Shown here in pieces: positions 8,340 through 13,921 of a DNA stretch of 22,657 bases. The stretch comes from an uncultured Campylobacter sp. Its GTDB lineage: Bacteria > Campylobacterota > Campylobacteria > Campylobacterales > Campylobacteraceae. The stretch's first letter is position 1; each line of letters opens with the position of its first letter. Both the position numbers and the translations under genes were made by a program. The stretch spans positions 1 through 22,657 of the forward strand of contig NZ_CALIAV010000028.1 in NCBI RefSeq assembly GCF_938045625.1. Reading direction: 5' to 3'. Under the pieces are notes generated by a model. The model did not search any database. It was not told the DNA's origin and saw only the letters and a list, made by a program, of their open reading frames with translations.

Positions 8340-8440
8340 TTCGTTTCAGAGCAAAAAGGTGGGTAAATTTCGGCCATAATTTTAACTCTGCCACTAAATT
8401 TACCGCACGGCAGGCAAATCGCCGCCGTTAGCTAAACAGC

Positions 8441-9382
8441 CTAGTCTGCTAGCCCCTCTTCGCCGCATTTCGCGATGAGCGCGTCAAATTCTGCCTTGCT
8501 AAACGCGCTTACGACGATATTTTTAGCATCGATAAATTCGTATTTATCTTTCGGCAAATTTTGGATGAAACTTTCATATTTCAGCGTCGCTAGAATCTCG
8601 TATTTTTCCTCATCGTCGCCCTCTCCGCCAAATATCGCGACCGACCAGTGCGCGACTTTCTCATCGCCCAGCATTTGTAAATTTTTATACTCCACGCTAG
8701 GTTCATACGGCAGCACAGTAACGACGCCTTGCGACAGGACGTACTGCCCGATGATCTCGCCGCTATCGTTCCTGCGGAAAAACATCTGATTTGCAAAATA
8801 CGCATCCAAATTTTGGATATCGGTTACGAATTTGCTAAATTCGCCCGCGGGATCCTTTGCGCCAAGTATGCGAGCTATGATCTTTTTGTCAAACGACACT
8901 TCGTTTCGCGTGCCGTAAATAGTGCTGATTTGCGCCTCTTTTTGCAAATTTTGCTCTATCGCCTCTAGCCCCGTGCGTATGTCATGCTCATAGTTAAAGC
9001 TTTCGATATTTTGCGCGCTAAATTTCTCCCCGTCCTCGCTCACGATTTCGCCGTCCATTTTTATGGCTAGGTTTTTTAGGTACTCTAGCGCGATTTTCCA
9101 GTCCGTGCGGGTACTTGGCGTGCCGATGCGGACGTTATAGGCGCCGTCTTCGTAGCCGATCTCAAAGCCGCGTCCACTAAGACCGTCCGTGCCGGTAACA
9201 AGGCAGTCAAGCTCGTCGAGCTTCGCGCCGTAAAAGCTATCTGCGTCAAACTCCTCGTCGTCTTCATCGGCGTTAAACTGCGATAAATTCGGCACCAGTC
9301 GCAGCGCCTCCTCCACGCTCATCACGGGCGCAAGGCCGACTAGAAACTTCTTTTTATTTTTGACGAAAAACGTGATGCTCAT
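8441..9382 (-). CDS. acidic conserved hypothetical protein (DUF4299-like)
   Basis: Protein of 313 residues, soluble and strongly acidic, with a stretch of Asp and Glu near residues 38-50 and again near 265. It starts MSITFFVKNKKK, which recalls DUF4299 proteins; I base that name on memory of the N-terminus and overall character, so treat it as a suggestion. There is no signal peptide or membrane segment. The ATG has AAAGGAAC upstream on the minus strand. It stands alone between two gene-free gaps that both contain AAATTT-type hairpin sequence, so it is probably transcribed by itself. No function can be assigned. Confidence 0.72.
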   Translation of the reverse strand: MSITFFVKNKKKFLVGLAPVMSVEEALRLVPNLSQFNADEDDEEFDADSFYGAKLDELDCLVTGTDGLSGRGFEIGYEDGAYNVRIGTPSTRTDWKIALEYLKNLAIKMDGEIVSEDGEKFSAQNIESFNYEHDIRTGLEAIEQNLQKEAQISTIYGTRNEVSFDKKIIARILGAKDPAGEFSKFVTDIQNLDAYFANQMFFRRNDSGEIIGQYVLSQGVVTVLPYEPSVEYKNLQMLGDEKVAHWSVAIFGGEGDDEEKYEILATLKYESFIQNLPKDKYEFIDAKNIVVSAFSKAEFDALIAKCGEEGLAD

Positions 9383-9488
9383 TTTTGTTCCTTTGGGGTT
9401 AAATTTGACTTTCGCGGCGTTTTGGCGAAGGCAAATTCGAGCGCAAATTTACCGCGTCAAATTTGCCGCCGTTTGTAGCGGGTAAGTA

Positions 9489-9526
9489 AAATTTGGGCGC
9501 AAATTTAAGCATACGCGCCCAAATTT
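9489..9526 (-). terminator. intrinsic terminator of the coiled-coil protein gene
   Basis: AAATTTGGGCGC (9489-9500) and GCGCCCAAATTT (9515-9526) are a perfect 12-bp inverted repeat with a 14-base loop, starting four bases after the minus-strand stop. On the minus strand the second arm runs into TTTT. Position and strength make this a good terminator. Confidence 0.7.
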
Positions 9527-9529
9527 GGC

Positions 9530-10810
9530 TCACTCGTCTTTTTTCTCGTCCTCTTTTTTGCCGATCTTTTCTTTGGCGGTTTTTATGAGATTTTCGGCGG
9601 CTTTGTAGAGCTTTTCGCCTAGTTCTTTTGATTTTGCTTTGAGGTTTTCGCCGATCTCGCTAGCATTTATCTCGGTTAGCTTCTCCTCGGTTCGTTTTTC
9701 AAAGTCGCTGATCTCTTTTTTTAGCGCTTCGATGCGTTCTTTGGCGTTAAAATTTTCTTTAAGCTTATCGCCGGCCTGGCCGACCTCGCGCTTTAGCTCC
9801 TCAAATTTAGCTCCGGCAAGGCTAGCGAATTTATCGATATTTTCGTTAAATTTTAGTCCCTCTAACTGAAGCTCGATCTGGCGCGAAACGTCGTTTTGCA
9901 GGCGCTTAAATTTGGCGAAGTAGCTATCGACGGACTCGTCTAGGATTTCGTTTATCACGGCAGCAGACGGCTCATCTGAGCGCGCCATATCGCGCAGCAT
10001 CGCCACAAATCTCTCCTCAAGCCTTATAAATTCTTTAGCTTCGCCAAGCAGCGTCTGGCTGTCGGGGGCAAATTTGATCTCCTCGATAAATTTCTCCGTC
10101 CTTTTGCCAAGCGCCTCTTTTACGCCGCTGATCGCGCCGCTAATTAGCTCTTTGGCAAAGGCCTGATCGACGTCGGCTATTTCGCACGCCGCCTCGCAGA
10201 CCGTCCTTGCGATCTCTAGGATGTGCTCTTTGCTCGCTTCCCCCTCGTTTATCGCGCTAAGCACGACGTTTTTGGCGATTTGCTCCACCGTGTCTTTCAC
10301 GTCGTCGCCCTTTTCGATCGCGGTTAGAAACGCCGCTTCGGTGGTCTCTTTTAGGATTCCCAGCATTTGCAGCTCGCAGAGCATTTTTTCGTCTATCGCG
10401 GTTAAAATTTCCTCTTTATCCGCCAGGTCGCTGCTTTTGATGAAATTTTCCATATTTTCAAGTAGCTCGCGAACATCGTTTTTGATCTCGTCTTTTTGCG
10501 CGTAAATTTGCCGCTCGATCTGCTCTTTTTCGTAAATTAGGCGGTGGATATACTGCTCTTTTGCTTCGCTGAGCGCGTCGCCTGCGCTTTGGATGAGGTT
10601 GGCGACGTTTTGGCGGTTTAGCAGATCCTCGCCTTTTAGCACCTCGCAAATTTGCTCAAACTCTTTAGCCAGAGCCGCGTTTGCGTCGCCGTTTTTTGCG
10701 CCTTTGAGGCTTTTTCTAAACTCGCTTAGCGCAAATTCCCTGATCAAAACGGAAATTTGCGGGTCGTTTTTGTTCTCTTTTATGGTTTGGATGAAGACTA
10801 AATTTTGCAT
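9530..10810 (-). CDS. long helical coiled-coil protein of unknown function
   Basis: Protein of 426 residues, almost entirely helical and rich in Glu, Lys and Ala. Heptad-like segments run through residues 90-150 and 300-426, and the tail is very charged (KEKIGKKEDEKKDE). It has no signal peptide or membrane segment, so it is probably cytoplasmic, and no catalytic motif is visible. The C-terminal part resembles amphipathic apolipoprotein- or phasin-like helices, a resemblance of composition only. I start at ATG 10810, whose AAGGA site (10816-10820) overlaps the stop of the upstream DUF493 gene; this implies coupled translation in a moaC - DUF493 - coiled-coil operon. I do not recognise the family. 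Confidence 0.75.
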   Translation of the reverse strand: MQNLVFIQTIKENKNDPQISVLIREFALSEFRKSLKGAKNGDANAALAKEFEQICEVLKGEDLLNRQNVANLIQSAGDALSEAKEQYIHRLIYEKEQIERQIYAQKDEIKNDVRELLENMENFIKSSDLADKEEILTAIDEKMLCELQMLGILKETTEAAFLTAIEKGDDVKDTVEQIAKNVVLSAINEGEASKEHILEIARTVCEAACEIADVDQAFAKELISGAISGVKEALGKRTEKFIEEIKFAPDSQTLLGEAKEFIRLEERFVAMLRDMARSDEPSAAVINEILDESVDSYFAKFKRLQNDVSRQIELQLEGLKFNENIDKFASLAGAKFEELKREVGQAGDKLKENFNAKERIEALKKEISDFEKRTEEKLTEINASEIGENLKAKSKELGEKLYKAAENLIKTAKEKIGKKEDEKKDE

Positions 10811-10818
10811 GAAAGTCC

Positions 10819-11082
10819 TTATAGTACGTATTTGCAAACGCGTCTTAGCGCGGAAAATATCTCTAATCGCTCCTCGTTAGAATTAATCAAAACGCTTAGA
10901 TTGTAGCTTTTGTATTTGCTCTCTTTGCTCGATTTTGACGGCGTTATCTTGTGTTGCCTCTCGCCTACGACGCCCTGCGCGATAGCTTCGGCGTTTTCAC
11001 TATCAAGCACGATGATTTTGTATTCCCAAAAATTTGGGTATGAGATTTCAGGTTCTTTATTTAGATCGCACATAGTCGCCAC
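10819..11082 (-). CDS. DUF493 (HP0495/YbeD-like) protein
   Basis: Protein of 87 residues matching the short DUF493 ferredoxin-like proteins of epsilonproteobacteria (HP0495 type): MCDLNKEPEISYPNFWEYKII near the start, then GERQHKI and KYKSYNLSVLINSNEER, ending KYVL. The family is thought to be regulatory, by resemblance to ACT-like folds, but its role is not settled. I take the GTG at 11082 as the start because GGAGG (complement of 11088-11092) is 5 bases upstream; the internal ATG at 11073 would be 14 bases away. The gene overlaps the 3' end of moaC by 26 bases, so translation of the two is probably coupled. Confidence 0.85.
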   Translation of the reverse strand: MATMCDLNKEPEISYPNFWEYKIIVLDSENAEAIAQGVVGERQHKITPSKSSKESKYKSYNLSVLINSNEERLEIFSALRRVCKYVL

Positions 11083-11530
11083 TTTTGCCTCCGCTCTTGC
11101 TTTCTAGCGTGATATCTGTTATCTGCATGGTTTTATCTATCGCTTTTATCATATCGTAAATCGTTAGTAGCCCGACGCTAACGCCTGTTAGCGCCTCCAT
11201 CTCTACGCCCGTTTTGCCGTCTATCTTGACGCTAACGGTTAGCTTGTAGGCACAGATTTCGGTTAGCTCCTCGATGTCGCAGTTTATGCTGCTAATTAGC
11301 AGCGGGTGGCACATCGGGATGAGTTCGCTCGTCTTTTTCGCGCCCATTATCGCGCCTATGACGGCGGTTTGCAAAACCGGGCCCTTTTTGCCGGTGTTGT
11401 TTTTGATCGCGTCAAAGGCCTCGCGCGACATTTTTATTATGCCGCTTGCTACGGCTATGCGCGTAGTTACGCCCTTGTCGCTTACGTCGACCATTTTGGG
11501 GCGGTTGTTTTCGTCTATGTGAGTTAGCAT
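11057..11530 (-). CDS. moaC: cyclic pyranopterin monophosphate synthase MoaC
   Basis: Protein of 157 residues, the normal MoaC length. It converts the MoaA product to cyclic pyranopterin monophosphate in molybdenum cofactor synthesis in the cytoplasm. Motifs are intact: IPMCHPLL (71-78), TGVEMEALTGVSVGLLTIYD (107-126), with D126 and K129 at the positions of the catalytic Asp128 and Lys131 of the E. coli enzyme, and the KSGGKSGD tail. I start at ATG 11530, which has AAGGA close upstream; a longer open frame to 11632 would add residues foreign to the family. It is the first gene of the minus-strand operon with DUF493 and the coiled-coil gene. No other mo-cofactor gene lies in the window. Confidence 0.95.
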   Translation of the reverse strand: MLTHIDENNRPKMVDVSDKGVTTRIAVASGIIKMSREAFDAIKNNTGKKGPVLQTAVIGAIMGAKKTSELIPMCHPLLISSINCDIEELTEICAYKLTVSVKIDGKTGVEMEALTGVSVGLLTIYDMIKAIDKTMQITDITLESKSGGKSGDYVRSK

Positions 11531-11599
11531 TTTCGTCCTTTCGCCTAAAACGCTAAATTTGCTTAAATTTGAGCTAGGCGGAGTAAATTTATGAGAAGG

Positions 11600-11605
11600 A
11601 TTATA
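11600..11605 (-). promoter_or_regulatory. -10 box of the moaC operon promoter
   Basis: On the minus strand this reads TATAAT, preceded by a T-rich run (CTTTTTTAGT), which is the usual Campylobacter sigma-70 form without a defined -35. Transcription would start near 11593 and give a leader of about 63 bases before moaC. It lies just beyond the terminator of the candidate sRNA. Confidence 0.6.
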
Positions 11606-11630
11606 ACTAAAAAAGCTTAATGAATAAGAC

Positions 11631-11660
11631 AAAAACGCCTCGGCAGGGGGAGCCGAGGCG
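11631..11660 (-). terminator. strong intrinsic terminator on the minus strand
   Basis: A perfect 9-bp stem (CGCCTCGGC with GCCGAGGCG) and a 7-base loop, followed on the minus strand by TTTTT (complement of 11631-11635). It lies 85 bases past the aminotransferase stop and ends any transcript coming from that gene or from the sRNA promoter before the moaC promoter. Confidence 0.85.
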
Positions 11661-11691
11661 CCGTTACAAAAAGGAGGTTTTCTTGTCGGAC
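11631..11691 (-). ncRNA. candidate sRNA with two C-rich hairpin loops
   Basis: On the minus strand a TATGAT -10 box (11698-11703), preceded by a T-run, would start an RNA near 11691. The RNA would hold two hairpins. The first (11666-11686) has a 7-bp stem (ACAAGAA with UUUUUGU, one G-U pair) and the loop AACCUCC, which contains an anti-Shine-Dalgarno. The second (11636-11660) has a 9-bp GC-rich stem and the loop UCCCCCU, followed by UUUUU as a terminator. Length about 61 nt. C/U-rich terminator loops that pair with G-rich mRNA leaders are known from RepG of Helicobacter pylori. Alternatively this is only the aminotransferase terminator with a tight 3' untranslated region. Confidence 0.42.
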
Positions 11692-11744
11692 GCCGAAATC
11701 ATACCAAAAAGGTCTAAATTTTATCCCAACTTTTCGTAAATATA

Positions 11745-12917
11745 TTATTCCCTACTTTTTGCGTAGGCTAGAGCGCCTGATTTTAGGCGTTTTAGCCCCT
11801 CCAGCACGCGCGATCTTTGGGTTGCGATATTGAGCCGCAAGAAGCATTTTTCCGCGCCTCTGTACGCGTTGCCGTCGTTTAGCCAAAGTCCCGCTTTTTG
11901 GCGTAAGAATTTATGAAAATCGCTCGCGTCGTCGCAAATTTCGCGGCAGTCAAGCCAGAGCAGATAGGTCGCGTCCTGCTCCACAAGCCTGATCTGCGGC
12001 AGTTCGTGTTGCAAAAACTCGCTCACGATTTTGCGGTTTTGCTCTACGTATTCGCGCATCTGCTCGAGCCACGCTTCGCCTCGCTCAAATGCCGCGATCG
12101 CCGCGATACAAGAAAACACATTGCCTTCGCCGACCTCGTCGTCGTTGATGGCCTTTGCCATTTTGGCGCGCAGTTTTGGGTTTGGCACTACGGCGGCGGA
12201 GCTTTGCAGGCCCGCGATGTTAAAGGCTTTTGTAGGCGAAACGCAGGTGATCGAGATGTTTTTGCAAGTTTCGCTCGCGCGGATAAACGGTACGTAGTTT
12301 TTGCCAGGGCTCGTGATGTCGCAGTGTATCTCGTCAGAGATCACTAAAACGCCGTGTTTAGCGCATAGTTCGCCGATTTTGGCTAGTTTTTCCTCGCTCC
12401 AAATTTTACCGACGGGATTGTGCGGATTGCAAAGGATAAACATCGTCGTTAGCGGATCGGCGAGCTTTTCTTCGAGGTCCTTAAAATCAATATCATAGCC
12501 GCGCCCGTCGTAGGCTAGCTCGTTTGTGAGCGCGACCCTGCCGTTGTTTTCGATACTGCGGTAAAAGACGTGATAGACGGGGCTTTGGATCACGATTTTA
12601 TCGCCCACGCTCGTAAATTTGCGCACCGCAGAGCTAATGATCGGTATCACGCCCGTGCAAAAAATCAGCCAGCTCGGGTCAAATTTGACGTCGTGGCGCC
12701 TGCTCCACCACGAGCAGATGGCCTCGCTCCACTCCTGCGGCACGTACGAGTAGCCAAAAACCCCGTTATCTAGGCGCTTTTGCAGTGCTTCTAAAATCTC
12801 GGGTGCGACCTTAAAATCCATATCCGCCACCCACATCGGTAGCTCGTCGCCGCTTGTTTTCCACTTTGACGAATACGTCCCGCCTCGCTCTACTGGTGCG
12901 TCAAAATCGTATTTCAT
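11745..12917 (-). CDS. patB: MalY/PatB-type aminotransferase (probable cystathionine beta-lyase)
   Basis: Protein of 390 residues, a fold-type I PLP enzyme. It begins with the family start MKYDFDAPVERGGTYSSKW and WVADMDF (29-35). NPHNPVGK (164-171) and SDEIHCD (194-200) bind the cofactor, and K230 in SPTKAFNIAGLQ forms the Schiff base. MalY/PatB members cleave cystathionine and other C-S substrates to give pyruvate, ammonia and a thiol, supplying homocysteine for methionine or releasing sulphide. The ATG has AAGGAG upstream on the minus strand. It is divergent from cas6 with 145 bases between, and it probably ends at the strong terminator at 11631-11660. Exact substrate cannot be told from other C-S lyases of the family. 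Confidence 0.88.
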   Translation of the reverse strand: MKYDFDAPVERGGTYSSKWKTSGDELPMWVADMDFKVAPEILEALQKRLDNGVFGYSYVPQEWSEAICSWWSRRHDVKFDPSWLIFCTGVIPIISSAVRKFTSVGDKIVIQSPVYHVFYRSIENNGRVALTNELAYDGRGYDIDFKDLEEKLADPLTTMFILCNPHNPVGKIWSEEKLAKIGELCAKHGVLVISDEIHCDITSPGKNYVPFIRASETCKNISITCVSPTKAFNIAGLQSSAAVVPNPKLRAKMAKAINDDEVGEGNVFSCIAAIAAFERGEAWLEQMREYVEQNRKIVSEFLQHELPQIRLVEQDATYLLWLDCREICDDASDFHKFLRQKAGLWLNDGNAYRGAEKCFLRLNIATQRSRVLEGLKRLKSGALAYAKSRE

Positions 12918-13004
12918 TTGCTCTCCTTGCGTAATTTTTGCGGATATTTTAGCGAATTTGATTGGTAAAATTTGAAATTTTGCTAGATTTTTTAGTAAAG
13001 TCGA

Positions 13005-13040
13005 TTTTTAATGCAATATTTTTTATAATTGCATTAAAAA
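13005..13040 (+). promoter_or_regulatory. cas6 promoter region with a perfect 13-bp inverted repeat
   Basis: TTTTTAATGCAAT (13005-13017) is the exact reverse complement of ATTGCATTAAAAA (13028-13040), with a 10-base loop. A TATAAT box (13024-13029) sits in the loop and at the edge of the right arm; transcription would start near 13036, giving a 27-base leader to cas6. The arrangement suggests an operator for a dimeric regulator covering the cas6 promoter, and possibly the divergent aminotransferase promoter too. Confidence 0.6.
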
Positions 13041-13062
13041 ATTAGCAAATTTAAGGATAAAA

Positions 13063-13755
13063 ATGCTCACAATAACCTCACGTTCGCCAAGCGCAAATTT
13101 AAAAATTTCAAGGGCATTGCCTCAACTCATCCAAGGCTACATCTACCGCTATCTGCCAAGCGCCGAGCATGAGGGGTACAAACACGAGCCAAGCGGTAAA
13201 ATTTTTAAACGAACGAATTTCGATTTTCGTTTAAATGGTGCAAATTTGCGGATTAGATTTACCTCTTACGAGCCGGAATTTGAAAAAATAATCGCGCTTG
13301 CCGTGCTAAAAGACGGGCTAAGCTTGGGCGAGCTTTGCCTGTGTGATACTACGGTAGCTGTTAGCGAGCATAGGACCACGCAAAGCGAAGCGGTGCTGCA
13401 AGGCTGCGTAGCATGCGCGGTAGGCGGGCTTTTGGGACATAAAATTTATCTGCAGCCGCAAGACTCCAGGCATCTTGAGATGATGAAAACAAACGCGCTG
13501 CAAAGATTTGAAACGCTTACCGGGCGCAAATATAGCGGCGAATTTGAGCTAAATCTACTCTGGCAAAATTTGCAAAATCCATTTAATTTTTACTACGGCA
13601 ACAACCGCTCGCCGGTTCAGGCTTGGCAAGCGAAATGGAAAATTTGCGCGCAGCCTGAGCTTATAAATTTGATCCTTGACGCCGGCGTCGGAAGCGGATG
13701 TATGAACTGCGGAGCGGGGTTTGTGGAGATAGCAAAAGAAAAGCAAGTTAAGTAA
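13063..13755 (+). CDS. cas6: CRISPR-associated endoribonuclease Cas6 (type I-B)
   Basis: Protein of 230 residues that should cut the precursor crRNA within each repeat. The glycine-rich loop diagnostic of Cas6 is near the C-terminus (G208-V-G-S-G-C-M-N-C-G-A-G-F220), and an N-terminal YIYRYLPSAEHEGYKH segment (27-41) carries candidate catalytic Tyr and His residues. The loop contains an unusual C-x-x-C (C213, C216) where most relatives have polar residues. ATG 13063 has AAGGA at 13053-13057. It is the first gene of the locus, in its own unit: a 166-base gap with a second promoter separates it from cas8b. The repeat hairpin ends exactly 8 bases before the repeat 3' end, the expected cleavage site for this enzyme. 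Confidence 0.9.
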   Translation: MLTITSRSPSANLKISRALPQLIQGYIYRYLPSAEHEGYKHEPSGKIFKRTNFDFRLNGANLRIRFTSYEPEFEKIIALAVLKDGLSLGELCLCDTTVAVSEHRTTQSEAVLQGCVACAVGGLLGHKIYLQPQDSRHLEMMKTNALQRFETLTGRKYSGEFELNLLWQNLQNPFNFYYGNNRSPVQAWQAKWKICAQPELINLILDAGVGSGCMNCGAGFVEIAKEKQVK

Positions 13756-13757
13756 AA

Positions 13758-13854
13758 TATAAATTTAAAAGCCTATAAGGAGAACAAGAAATACTTGCTT
13801 TTCAAAGAGTATTTTATAAAAACTTACTTAAAAAATCAAGTAAAATTTATGTAA
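13758..13854 (+). other. possible small RNA or mini-ORF in the cas6-cas8b gap
   Basis: A TATAAA box (13758-13763) lies just after cas6, followed by a strong AAGGAG (13777-13782). No ATG, GTG or TTG follows at normal spacing. A TTG at 13795 (spacing 12) opens a 19-residue frame to 13854 (MLFKEYFIKTYLKNQVKFM); an ATA at 13791 (spacing 8) opens a 38-residue frame to 13907. This position between cas6 and cas8b is where CreTA RNAs sit in some type I-B loci. Neither a peptide nor an RNA can be confirmed from sequence. Confidence 0.25.
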
Positions 13855-13865
13855 AATATAATAAC

Positions 13866-13894
13866 TTGACATCAAAGATTACTTGCAGTATAAT
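13866..13894 (+). promoter_or_regulatory. consensus sigma-70 promoter of the cas8b operon
   Basis: TTGACA (13866-13871), 17 bases, TATAAT (13889-13894): a perfect consensus with optimal spacing. Transcription would start near 13901, about 21 bases before the cas8b TTG. The spacer contains TTACTTGC (13879-13886); related half-sites TTACTT (13824-13829) and AAGTAA (13838-13843) form an inverted pair upstream, so repression of this strong promoter is plausible. Confidence 0.8.
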
Positions 13895-13921
13895 TATGCC
13901 AACTTAATTTAGGGGAATCTC

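Noticed and set aside
11579..11590. A 12-base match between the moaC leader (minus strand AAATTTACTCCG) and the CRISPR repeat.
   Set aside because: Half of the match is the very common AAATTT word, no hairpin or handle follows, and no second copy is near; most likely chance.
11531..11632. N-terminal extension of MoaC to 11632.
   Set aside because: The added residues do not belong to the family, and the extension would run across the moaC -10 box; ATG 11530 has a good ribosome-binding site.
11688..11744. A plus-strand mini-ORF of 18 codons starting at a TTG near 11683 behind AAAGGAGG.
   Set aside because: The AAAGGAGG is part of a hairpin better explained as the loop of the minus-strand sRNA; no plus-strand promoter or terminator supports the ORF.
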